From Streptomyces sp. NBC_01431 (GTDB lineage: Bacteria > Actinomycetota > Actinomycetes > Streptomycetales > Streptomycetaceae), in the NCBI RefSeq assembly GCF_036231355.1, contig NZ_CP109496.1:5890001-5954000 (forward strand): a DNA stretch of 64,000 nucleotides. Reading direction: 5' to 3'. Below the pieces are notes generated by a model that saw only the letters and a list, made by a program, of their open reading frames with translations, made no database searches and was not told where the DNA came from. Numbering within the stretch: the first letter of the stretch is position 1; every line of letters begins with the position of its first letter. The translations under genes and the position numbers were made by a program. This document shows positions 17,450 to 25,144 of the stretch, one piece after another.

Positions 17450-18703
17450 ATGAGCCACGCACCGCGTATCCGCACCGTACTGAGCTGCACCCTGCTGGTC
17501 CTGTCCCTCGGTGTGGGGGCGACGGGGTGCGGCGGGCCAACCACCAACCCGCTCTCCGCCAAGCCTTACGACGCGGCCGGGCAGGTTGCCTACAACGGCC
17601 CCGCGGGCAGTCAGAAGGCGGATCCGGGCAAGCCGTTGGAGGTCACTGCCACGGGCAAGGACAGCCGCCTGACCGACGTCACGGCCGTCGACGGCAACGG
17701 ACGCTTCCTGGCGGGCGAACTGGCCGCCGACGGCAGCCGCTGGCACTCCACCGCCCCGCTGGTCGCCGGCGCGCACTACACGGTCAAGGTCTCCACGGAA
17801 AACGAGGACGGCTCTCCTGGGCTGCGCACCCTGACGTTCGACACAGCGGCGGTCAAGGACGCCGTGGAGGTCGAATTCGGCCCGGACGCGGGCCAGTACG
17901 GCGTCGGTCAGCCCATCACCGCGGAACTCAGCAAGCCGGTCAAGGACAAGAAGGCCCGCGCGATCGTCGAACACGCCCTGATCGTCGAGTCCACGCCCAA
18001 GGTGGAGGGCCAGTGGTACTGGGTGGGCGACAAGGTCCTGCACTACCGCCCCAAGGAGTACTGGCCCACCCACGCCACCATCAACGTCCACTCCAACCTG
18101 GAGGGCGTGAAGATCGCCGACAAGCTGTACGGCGGCCCCGGCAAGCCCCTGAAGATCACCACCGGCGACCGCGTCGAAGCCATCACGGATGCGGCCGGTC
18201 ACTACATGACGGTCAAGCGCAACGGAGAAGTGATCAACACCATTCCGGTCACCACCGGAAAGCCCGGATACTCCACCCGCAACGGCGTCAAGGTCGTCCT
18301 GGGCAAGCAGTACTTCGTACGTATGCGCGGGGAGACCGTGGGCATCTCGTCGAGCAGCTCGGACGGCTATGACCTGCCCGTCTACTACGCGACGCGGGTC
18401 ACCTGGAGCGGCGAGTACGTGCACGCCGCGCCCTGGTCGGTCGGCTCGCAGGGCTCGGCGAACGTCAGCCACGGCTGTACGGGCATGAGCACGGGCAACG
18501 CGGCGTGGTTCTTCGAGAACATCAACGAGGGCGACATCGTCAAGGTCGTCAACAGCATCGGCGAGGACATGACGCCCTTCGACAACGGCTTCGGCGACTG
18601 GAACCTGTCGTGGGACGAGTGGCGCGAGGGCAGCGTCCTGCAGGACGACATCAAGGCCGGGCAGAAGCGAGTGAACTCCGCCCGGCTGCGGCCCGGAGTG
18701 TGA
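17450..18703 (+). CDS. L,D-transpeptidase lipoprotein (YkuD/ErfK family) with Ig-like domains
   Basis: A 417-residue secreted lipoprotein with signal sequence and lipobox GATGC at Cys27. Two Ig-like beta domains (about residues 50-270) resemble those preceding the catalytic domain in mycobacterial LdtMt2. The YkuD domain (about 285-405) has the nucleophile in SANVSHGCTGMSTGNAAW. It forms 3-3 cross-links in peptidoglycan on the outer membrane face. The ATG at 17450 was chosen because the basic n-region starts there; a GTG at 17442 is out of frame. It is a solitary gene between the two oxidase gene groups. Confidence 0.93.
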   Translation: MSHAPRIRTVLSCTLLVLSLGVGATGCGGPTTNPLSAKPYDAAGQVAYNGPAGSQKADPGKPLEVTATGKDSRLTDVTAVDGNGRFLAGELAADGSRWHSTAPLVAGAHYTVKVSTENEDGSPGLRTLTFDTAAVKDAVEVEFGPDAGQYGVGQPITAELSKPVKDKKARAIVEHALIVESTPKVEGQWYWVGDKVLHYRPKEYWPTHATINVHSNLEGVKIADKLYGGPGKPLKITTGDRVEAITDAAGHYMTVKRNGEVINTIPVTTGKPGYSTRNGVKVVLGKQYFVRMRGETVGISSSSSDGYDLPVYYATRVTWSGEYVHAAPWSVGSQGSANVSHGCTGMSTGNAAWFFENINEGDIVKVVNSIGEDMTPFDNGFGDWNLSWDEWREGSVLQDDIKAGQKRVNSARLRPGV

Positions 18704-18705
18704 GC

Positions 18706-19107
18706 TCAGGCACCCACGGCAAGCCGCTTGCGCAGCAGGGAGGTCAGCGTCTCGGCGAATTCGACGGGTTCGACCGGAAGTGTCACCGCGGCGTCCGCGC
18801 GGCTCCAGGTGGCCAGCCAGGCGTCCTGCGGGCGGCCCATGAGGAGCAGCACCGGAGGACACTGGAAGATCTCGTCCTTGAGCTGCCGGCACACCCCCAT
18901 GCCGCCCGCCGGCACCGCCTCGCCGTCCAGGACGCAGACGTCGATGCCGCCGCGGTCCAGCTCCTTGAGGACCGCCGGCAGCGTCGCGCACTCCAGGAAC
19001 TCGACCGGCGGCACGTCCGAGGCGGGCCTGCGCCCGGCCGCGAGCCGCACCTGGGCCCGGGTGTTCGCGTCGTCGCTGTAGACCAGAACGGTGGCGCTCG
19101 ACTGCAT
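18706..19107 (-). CDS. Orphan receiver-like (pseudo-response-regulator) protein
   Basis: A 133-residue single-domain protein with a CheY-like layout: ATVLVYSDDANTR carries the acidic pair, and IDVCVLDGEAVPAGG has the Asp at the usual phosphoacceptor place. The conserved Thr/Ser after strand 4 is Met (VLLLMG), and the Lys of the usual KP motif is absent (AAVTLPVEPVEFAE). It is therefore probably not a normal phosphorylation switch. A perfect GGAGG lies 5 nt before the ATG at 19107. It lacks an output domain and a neighbouring kinase. It sits between the two oxidase loci, divergent from ctaE. Confidence 0.82.
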   Translation of the reverse strand: MQSSATVLVYSDDANTRAQVRLAAGRRPASDVPPVEFLECATLPAVLKELDRGGIDVCVLDGEAVPAGGMGVCRQLKDEIFQCPPVLLLMGRPQDAWLATWSRADAAVTLPVEPVEFAETLTSLLRKRLAVGA

Positions 19108-19294
19108 GGATCCTCCGAAGGTCCGGCGGGTCGGCCGGCGTTGGGTCATGAACCGATGCGCGGATGCTACTCCGTCCGACTGCCCGTCAACACCGGTTCG
19201 GACAGCCCTTCGATGGGCCGTTCGGGCCCTGCATACGCGGCTGACACACCGAACGGCACCCCCCGGAGTGAGGGCGGGATAAGCGACCGACATA

Positions 19295-19915
19295 ATGTCG
19301 GTCGTGGCGACAGCAACGACAGTAGAAACCGGGCACGCGCACCCGTCGGTCAATCGGCCGAACCTCACCAGCGTCGGAACCATCATCTGGTTGAGTTCCG
19401 AGCTGATGTTCTTCGCGGCCCTCTTCGCGATGTACTTCACTCTGCGATCGGTAACGGGTGCCGCGCATTGGTCAGAGATGGCCTCGTCCCTGAACCTTCC
19501 GTTCTCGGCGACCAACACCACGATCCTGGTGCTCTCCTCCCTCACCTGCCAGCTCGGCGTCTTCGCCGCAGAGCGGGGCGATGTGAAGAAGCTCCGCACC
19601 TGGTTCATCATCACGTTCGTGATGGGCGCGATCTTCATCGGCGGCCAGGTCTTCGAGTACACCGAGCTGGTCAAGAAGGACGGCCTCTCGCTGTCCTCCG
19701 ATCCGTACGGCTCGGTGTTCTATCTGACGACCGGCTTCCACGGCATGCATGTGACGGGCGGTCTGATCGCCTTCCTGCTGGTTCTCGGCAGGACGTACGC
19801 GGCCAAGAGGTTCACCCATGAGCAGGCGACAGCCGCCATCGTCGTGTCCTATTACTGGCACTTCGTCGATGTCGTCTGGATCGGCCTCTTCGCCACGATC
19901 TACCTGATCCAGTAA
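19295..19915 (+). CDS. ctaE: Cytochrome c oxidase subunit III
   Basis: The 206-residue protein has five predicted transmembrane helices, the short actinobacterial form of subunit III. Family sequences include GTIIWLSSELMFFAALFAMYF, TGFHGMHVTGGL and the C-terminal SYYWHFVDVVWIGLF. It stabilises the catalytic core of aa3 oxidase. It is separated from ctaCDF but lies 65 nt upstream of qcrC, so it is likely transcribed with the bc1 genes. The ribosome-binding site is weak; a GTG three codons in (19304) is an alternative start. Confidence 0.95.
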   Translation: MSVVATATTVETGHAHPSVNRPNLTSVGTIIWLSSELMFFAALFAMYFTLRSVTGAAHWSEMASSLNLPFSATNTTILVLSSLTCQLGVFAAERGDVKKLRTWFIITFVMGAIFIGGQVFEYTELVKKDGLSLSSDPYGSVFYLTTGFHGMHVTGGLIAFLLVLGRTYAAKRFTHEQATAAIVVSYYWHFVDVVWIGLFATIYLIQ

Positions 19916-19980
19916 CCCGGGCCCGTAGGTCCGCACCACATCCAGCATCGACGCAGAAGATCCTGACACCGGGGTAATCC

Positions 19981-20790
19981 GTGAAAAAGCTCTCCGCACG
20001 ACGACGCCATCCGCTGGCGGCGGTCGTCGTCCTACTCCTCGCGCTGGCGGCCACCGGGGGGCTGTACGCCGCGTTCGCGCCCGCGGGCAAGGCACAGGCT
20101 GACGAAACCGCCCAGTCCCTCGCCATCGACGAGGGCAAGAAGCTCTACTCCGTCGGCTGCGCCAGCTGCCACGGAACCGGCGGCCAGGGCACCTCTGACG
20201 GCCCGTCCCTCGTCGGCGTCGGCTCGGCCGCCGTGGACTTCCAGGTCGGCACCGGCCGCATGCCGGCGCAGCAGCCCGGCGCGCAGGTGCCGAAGAAGAA
20301 GGTCATCTACTCGCAGAGCGAGATCGACCAGCTCTCGGCGTACGTCGCCTCGCTCGGCGCCGGCCCCATCGCGCCGACCAAGGAGCAGTACAACCCGAAC
20401 GGAGCGGACATCGCCAAGGGTGGCGAGCTGTTCCGCACCAACTGCTCCCAGTGCCACAACGTCACGGGTGAGGGCGGTGCCCTGACCAACGGCAAGTTCG
20501 CCCCCAGCCTGGCGGACGTGGACCCCAAGCACATCTACGAGGCCATGCAGACCGGCCCGCAGAACATGCCGTCCTTCCCGGACACGACGATGCCGCAGAA
20601 GCAGAAGCAGGACATCATCGCCTACCTGCACGCGGTCAACAGCGACGAGACCCCGAGCCCGGGTGGGCTCAAGCTGGGCGGGCTCGGCCCGGTCAGTGAG
20701 GGTCTGTTCGGCTGGATCTTCGGTCTGGGTGCCCTCATCGCAGTAGCCATCTGGGTCGCGGCCCACACCGCTAAGGCCAAGAAGTCATGA
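19981..20790 (+). CDS. qcrC: Cytochrome bc1 complex diheme cytochrome c subunit
   Basis: A 269-residue membrane-anchored diheme c-type cytochrome. An N-terminal signal anchor (about 11-33) is followed by two heme-binding CXXCH motifs, CASCH (residues 60-64) and CSQCH (155-159), each in a c-type domain. A C-terminal helix (about 240-262) completes it. In actinobacteria this subunit replaces soluble cytochrome c and connects bc1 directly with aa3 oxidase in a supercomplex. The GTG start is used, and the stop overlaps the ATG of qcrA. Confidence 0.97.
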   Translation: MKKLSARRRHPLAAVVVLLLALAATGGLYAAFAPAGKAQADETAQSLAIDEGKKLYSVGCASCHGTGGQGTSDGPSLVGVGSAAVDFQVGTGRMPAQQPGAQVPKKKVIYSQSEIDQLSAYVASLGAGPIAPTKEQYNPNGADIAKGGELFRTNCSQCHNVTGEGGALTNGKFAPSLADVDPKHIYEAMQTGPQNMPSFPDTTMPQKQKQDIIAYLHAVNSDETPSPGGLKLGGLGPVSEGLFGWIFGLGALIAVAIWVAAHTAKAKKS

Positions 20791-21836
20791 GTAGCCAAGA
20801 GAATTCCGAGAACCTGCCCGAAGCGCAGGCATCCGCGCACGGCGCGGTAGAGACGGCGCAGGACCCGTTCGCCGACCCGGGACTGCCGGCCCACAAGCCG
20901 CGCATCCAGGACATCGACGAGCGGGCGGCCAAGCGTTCCGAGCGCGCGGTCGCGTTCATGTTCCTCCTGTCGATGCTCGCGACGGTCGCCTTCATCGCCT
21001 CGTACGTGACGTTCCCGTCCGACAAGATCATCTACGTCTTCCCGATCGGGCACGTCAGCGCGCTGAACTTCTCCCTGGGTCTGACCCTGGGCGTCGCGCT
21101 GTTCTGCATCGGCGCGGGCGCGGTCCACTGGGCCCGCACCCTGATGTCGGACGTCGAGATGCCGGCCGAGCGTCACGAGATCGCGGCCCCGCCGGAGGTC
21201 AAGGCGCAGGTCCTGGCCGACTTCCGACAGGGCGCGGCCGAGTCCGGTTTCGGACGGCGCAAGCTGATCCGCAACACCATGTTCGGTGCGCTGGCCATGG
21301 TTCCGCTCTCCGGTGTGATGCTGCTGCGCGACCTGGGCACGCTGCCCGAGGACAAGCTGCGGCACACCATGTGGACCAAGGGCAAGGCCCTGATCAACAT
21401 GAACACCAACGAGCCGCTGCGTCCTGAGGACCTGACGATCGGTTCGCTCACCTTCGCCAAGCCCGAGGGCCTGGAGGAGAGCGCGCACGACTTCCAGACG
21501 CAGATCGCCAAGGCCGCCCTGATGCTCGTCCGGATCAAGCCGGAGGACATCAAGGACAAGCGCGAGCTCGAATGGTCGCACCAGGGCATCGTCGCGTACT
21601 CGAAGATCTGCACCCACGTCGGTTGCCCGATCTCCCTATACGAGCAGCAGACGCACCACGTGCTCTGCCCGTGCCACCAGTCCACCTTCGACCTCTCCGA
21701 CGGCGCCCGCGTCATCTTCGGCCCGGCCGGTCACGCCCTTCCGCAGCTGCGGATCGGTGTGAATGACGAGGGTTACCTCGAAGCGCTCGGCGACTTCGAA
21801 GAGCCCGTCGGTCCTGCCTTCTGGGAGCGCGGATGA
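20787..21836 (+). CDS. qcrA: Cytochrome bc1 complex Rieske iron-sulfur subunit
   Basis: The 349-residue protein has three N-terminal transmembrane helices (about 48-70, 83-110 and 165-190), the actinobacterial pattern. A C-terminal Rieske [2Fe-2S] domain carries ligands in CTHVGCP and CPCHQSTFDLSDG. It accepts the first electron from quinol and passes it to heme c. Its first ~45 residues are acidic and cytosolic. ATGA overlaps join it to both qcrC and qcrB. Confidence 0.97.
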   Translation: MSSQENSENLPEAQASAHGAVETAQDPFADPGLPAHKPRIQDIDERAAKRSERAVAFMFLLSMLATVAFIASYVTFPSDKIIYVFPIGHVSALNFSLGLTLGVALFCIGAGAVHWARTLMSDVEMPAERHEIAAPPEVKAQVLADFRQGAAESGFGRRKLIRNTMFGALAMVPLSGVMLLRDLGTLPEDKLRHTMWTKGKALINMNTNEPLRPEDLTIGSLTFAKPEGLEESAHDFQTQIAKAALMLVRIKPEDIKDKRELEWSHQGIVAYSKICTHVGCPISLYEQQTHHVLCPCHQSTFDLSDGARVIFGPAGHALPQLRIGVNDEGYLEALGDFEEPVGPAFWERG

Positions 21837-23458
21837 GCACCACGACAGACGCACGGCGCGAAGCGCCCGCCGGTGAGCGGATCGCGGACTGGGCGGACGG
21901 CCGGCTCGGGATCTACTCCCTGGCCAAGGCCAACATGCGCAAGATCTTCCCGGACCACTGGTCCTTCATGCTCGGCGAGATCTGCATGTACAGCTTCATC
22001 ATCATCATCCTCACGGGTGTGTATCTGACGCTGTTCTTCCACCCGAGCATGAACGAGGTCGTCTACGACGGCTCGTACGTACCGCTCCAGGGCATGAGCA
22101 TGTCCGAGGCGTTCAACTCGACCATGCACATCAGCTTCGATGTGCGCGGTGGTCTGCTGATCCGGCAGATCCACCACTGGGCGGCGCTGATCTTCCTCGC
22201 CGGCATGTTCGTGCACATGATGCGCGTGTTCTTCACGGGTGCTTTCCGCAAGCCGCGTGAGGTCAACTGGCTGTTCGGCTTCCTGCTGTTCGTCCTGGGC
22301 ATGTTCACCGGCTTCACCGGTTACTCGCTCCCGGACGACCTGCTCTCCGGCACCGGTGTCCGGTTCATGGAGGGCGCGATCCTCTCCATGCCGGTCGTCG
22401 GCACGTACATCTCGTTCTTCCTGTTCGGTGGCGAGTTCCCCGGCGGGGACTTCGTGGCCCGGTTCTACTCGATCCACATCCTGCTGCTGCCGGGCATCAT
22501 GCTCGGCCTGATGGTGGCTCACCTGATCCTGGTCTTCTACCACAAGCACACCCAGTTCGCGGGCCCGGGACGTACGAACAAGAACGTCGTCGGCATGCCG
22601 CTGCTCCCGGTGTACATGGCCAAGGCCGGAGGCTTCTTCTTCCTGGTCTTCGGTGTCATCGCGGCCGTCGCGGCGATCGCCACGATCAACCCGATCTGGG
22701 CGATCGGCCCCTACCGTCCGGACCAGGTGTCCACCGGTGCACAGCCCGACTGGTACATGGGCTTCTCCGAAGGCCTGATCCGTGTCATGCCGGGCTGGGA
22801 GATCAACGTGTGGGGCCACACGCTGGTCCTGGGTGTGTTCATCCCGCTGATGATCTTCCCGCTGGTCCTGGCGACCATCGCGGTCTACCCGTTCATCGAG
22901 TCCTGGATCACCGGGGACAAGCGCGAGCACCACATCGCGGACCGGCCGCGCAACGCTCCGACGCGTACCGCGTTCGGCGTCGCGTGGATCACCTGGTACA
23001 TGGTGCTGCTCGTGGGTGGTGGAAACGACCTCTGGGCGACCCACTTCCACCTGTCGATCAACGTCATCACCTGGTTCGTCCGGATCTCGTTCTTCGTCGC
23101 ACCGGTCCTCGCGTTCATCGCCACCAAGCGGATCTGCCTGGGTCTGCAGCGGCGCGACGCGGAGAAGGTGCTGCACGGACGCGAGTCCGGCATCATCAAG
23201 CGGCTGCCGCACGGTGAGTTCATCGAGGTCCACGAGCCGCTGGACGCCGGTGCGCGCTACAAGCTCACCGCGCACGAGCAGTACAAGCCGGCCGAGATCG
23301 GTCCTGCGGTCGACGAGAACGGTGTCGCCCGCAAGATCTCGCGGACGCAGAAGCTGCGCGCCAAGCTCAGCAAGGGCTACTACGGCGAGGGGAACCAGAT
23401 CCCCAAGCCGACGGCCCAGGAGTACGAAGAGATCACGAGCGGCCACGGCCACCACTGA
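21833..23458 (+). CDS. qcrB: Cytochrome bc1 complex cytochrome b subunit
   Basis: The 541-residue membrane subunit binds two b hemes and forms the quinol-oxidation and quinone-reduction sites. Characteristic stretches are HWAALIFLAGMFVHMMRVFFTGAFRKPRE (shown in part: HHWAALIFLAGMFVHMMRVF), FTGYSLPDDLLSGTG and the PEWY-loop equivalent AQPDWYMGFSEGLIR. A long hydrophilic C-terminal extension (about residues 430-541) is typical of actinobacterial QcrB. The start overlaps the qcrA stop (ATGA), and a strong terminator follows. Confidence 0.97.
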   Translation: MSTTTDARREAPAGERIADWADGRLGIYSLAKANMRKIFPDHWSFMLGEICMYSFIIIILTGVYLTLFFHPSMNEVVYDGSYVPLQGMSMSEAFNSTMHISFDVRGGLLIRQIHHWAALIFLAGMFVHMMRVFFTGAFRKPREVNWLFGFLLFVLGMFTGFTGYSLPDDLLSGTGVRFMEGAILSMPVVGTYISFFLFGGEFPGGDFVARFYSIHILLLPGIMLGLMVAHLILVFYHKHTQFAGPGRTNKNVVGMPLLPVYMAKAGGFFFLVFGVIAAVAAIATINPIWAIGPYRPDQVSTGAQPDWYMGFSEGLIRVMPGWEINVWGHTLVLGVFIPLMIFPLVLATIAVYPFIESWITGDKREHHIADRPRNAPTRTAFGVAWITWYMVLLVGGGNDLWATHFHLSINVITWFVRISFFVAPVLAFIATKRICLGLQRRDAEKVLHGRESGIIKRLPHGEFIEVHEPLDAGARYKLTAHEQYKPAEIGPAVDENGVARKISRTQKLRAKLSKGYYGEGNQIPKPTAQEYEEITSGHGHH

Positions 23459-23492
23459 TCCCTGCTTGACCTGACGGTCGCCACAACCGAGG

Positions 23493-23528
23493 CTCCGGCC
23501 CGGCCCCTTCGCGGGGGCCGGGCCGGAG
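23493..23528 (+). terminator. Intrinsic terminator after qcrB
   Basis: A 15-bp stem (CTCCGGCCCGGCCCC with GGGGCCGGGCCGGAG) around the loop TTCGCG, followed by TCTTTT. It closes the ctaE-qcrCAB unit. Confidence 0.92.
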
Positions 23529-23628
23529 TCTTTTCCGTGTCCGCACTGCGGGCACGGGCACGGACCGCCGCACGCCTGTCGATAGGCTGGCGGACGGTAT
23601 CCCGTCCTTTTGACCACCAGGAGCGAGC

Positions 23629-24693
23629 ATGAGCGCTGTTACCCCCACCGGAGGCGACACCGTGGCGGCCTACTCCTGGCCGGGTGTCCTGGACTCGCTG
23701 CTGAGCGGCGCCGACCAGAGCGAGGACGCGACGGCCTGGGCGATGGACCAGATCATGGCCGGCGAGGCGACGAACGCCCAGATCGCGGGTTTCATGGTCG
23801 CGCTGCGCGCCAAGGGCGAGACGGTCGCCGAGATCACCGGTCTGGTCCGCACCATGTACGCGCACGCCCATCTGATCGAGGTGCCGGGCCCCACCGTCGA
23901 CATCGTCGGCACGGGCGGCGACGGCGCCAAGACCGTCAACATCTCCACCATGTCGGCGATCGTGGTCGCCGGGACCGGCGCCAAGGTCGTCAAGCACGGC
24001 AACCGCGCCGCCTCCTCCTCCAGCGGCGCCTCCGACGTCCTGGAGAAGCTCGGGGTCAATCTGCGGCTCTCGCCGAAGCGGGTGGCCCAGGTGGCCGAGG
24101 AGGCTGGGATCACCATGTGCTTCGCGGTGACCTTCCACCCCGCGCTGCGGTACGTGGCCGCCGCCCGCAAGGAGTTGGGCATCCGCACCACCTTCAACGT
24201 GCTGGGCCCGCTCACCAATCCGGCGAAGGTACGCGCCCAGGCGACCGGGGTCGCCGACCCGAGGATGGCACCCGTCGTGGCGGGCGTGCTCGCCGAGCGC
24301 GGTTCGTCCGCGCTGGTCTTCCGCGGCGACGACGGTCTGGACGAGCTCACCACCACCGCCACCTCCCGGGTGTGGGTGGTGCGCGACGGCGCCGTCCGCG
24401 AGGAGCGGTTCGACCCGCGCGACGTCGGCATCGAGATCACGTCCATCGAAGCGCTGCGCGGCGGGGACCCCTCGCACAACGCGGAGATCGTCCGCCGGCT
24501 CCTCGCCGGTGAGCAGGGGCCGGTGCGGGACTCGGTGCTGCTGAACTCGGCGGCCGCGCTGGTCGCCCTGGAACCGGGCGAGGGCCCACTCGCCGGACAG
24601 CTCGGCGCCGCGATGACGAGGGCCGCCGAGTCCATCGACTCCGGGGCGGCCCGCCTCGCGCTGGAGCGGTGGGTCGCGGCCAGCAACGCGTGA
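23629..24693 (+). CDS. trpD: Anthranilate phosphoribosyltransferase
   Basis: The 354-residue cytosolic enzyme transfers phosphoribose from PRPP to anthranilate, the second step of tryptophan synthesis. It shows the family motifs VDIVGTGGDGAKTVNIST (PRPP binding), VVKHGNRAASSSSGASDVLE and NVLGPLTNPA. CAGGAGCGAG precedes the ATG. It is monocistronic here, with a terminator at either side, and is remote from other trp genes except the trpEG fusion about 25 kb downstream in the window. Confidence 0.96.
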   Translation: MSAVTPTGGDTVAAYSWPGVLDSLLSGADQSEDATAWAMDQIMAGEATNAQIAGFMVALRAKGETVAEITGLVRTMYAHAHLIEVPGPTVDIVGTGGDGAKTVNISTMSAIVVAGTGAKVVKHGNRAASSSSGASDVLEKLGVNLRLSPKRVAQVAEEAGITMCFAVTFHPALRYVAAARKELGIRTTFNVLGPLTNPAKVRAQATGVADPRMAPVVAGVLAERGSSALVFRGDDGLDELTTTATSRVWVVRDGAVREERFDPRDVGIEITSIEALRGGDPSHNAEIVRRLLAGEQGPVRDSVLLNSAAALVALEPGEGPLAGQLGAAMTRAAESIDSGAARLALERWVAASNA

Positions 24694-24714
24694 ACCGCGG
24701 GCGACGTGACACAG

Positions 24715-24741
24715 GGCGCAGTCCGGATCGCGGACTGCGCC
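24715..24741 (+). terminator. Terminator after trpD
   Basis: GGCGCAGTCC pairs with GGACTGCGCC across a 7-nt loop, followed by TTG. It lies 21 nt after the trpD stop. Confidence 0.7.
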
Positions 24742-24778
24742 TTGCGCACGTCGGCAGGTGTGGCAGGATGCTCTTCAA

Positions 24779-24896
24779 GGTCATGAGTGACAGCGATTTA
24801 GGCCCCGGCTCGCTGTCCGGCAACCCTCCGTCCGTGGCGGGGTGCCCCGGGTGAAGACCAGGTCGTAGGCAGCAAGGCCTACGGCAAGCGCGGACC
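24779..24896 (+). ncRNA. SAM-IV riboswitch
   Basis: The segment from GGTCATGAGTGACAGCG to CAAGCGCGGACC reproduces the actinobacterial SAM-IV consensus as I know it. It has the GGTCATGAGTG opening, the CCGGCAACCCTCC internal loop, GGCGGGGTGCCCCGGGTGAA, the GACC closing strand of P1, then a separate stem (CGTAGGC...GCCTACG) and the AAGCGCGG pseudoknot strand. SAM-IV aptamers sense S-adenosylmethionine and repress sulfur genes. The regulated gene is the class V aminotransferase at 25145, 248 nt downstream. Confidence 0.88.
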
Positions 24897-24953
24897 CCTG
24901 GACATCATCGGATGTCACAGCCCTGGGGTCCTGGTCCTCAAGGGAGCAGTCTC

Positions 24954-24974
24954 GTGAGCAAGCGAATGCGATAG
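24954..24974 (+). CDS. Minimal leader ORF encoding MSKRMR
   Basis: GTG AGC AAG CGA ATG CGA TAG encodes a hexapeptide, with AAGGGAG about 8 nt upstream. It starts 58 nt after the riboswitch aptamer and is followed at once by a GGGCG-TAC-CGCCC hairpin (24974-24986) and a CTTCTT stretch. The good Shine-Dalgarno spacing and the position between aptamer and gene suggest translation-coupled regulation. The call is inferred, as no family is known to me. Confidence 0.45.
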   Translation: MSKRMR

Positions 24975-25051
24975 GGCGTACCGCCCCTTCTTCACAGCCT
25001 CCGTGCCGCCCTTCTTCGGGTTGCGCGTTCGAGGCCAACACCCGTACACGG

Positions 25052-25124
25052 CAAGGCAGTTGAGCCCTCTCACCCGATGCAGGGCCATGCCGCCGTGCCC
25101 GGGGTCCGAAGTCAACTCGCCTTG
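25052..25124 (+). promoter_or_regulatory. Long-range hairpin just before the aminotransferase ribosome-binding site
   Basis: CAAGGC-A-GTTGA (25052-25063) can pair with TCAAC-TC-GCCTTG (25112-25124), closing a loop 4-7 nt before the GCCGGGAG ribosome-binding site. It may be the expression platform of the leader. Structure is inferred from complementarity only. Confidence 0.4.
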
Positions 25125-25144
25125 TCCTGCCGGGAGATACCGCC

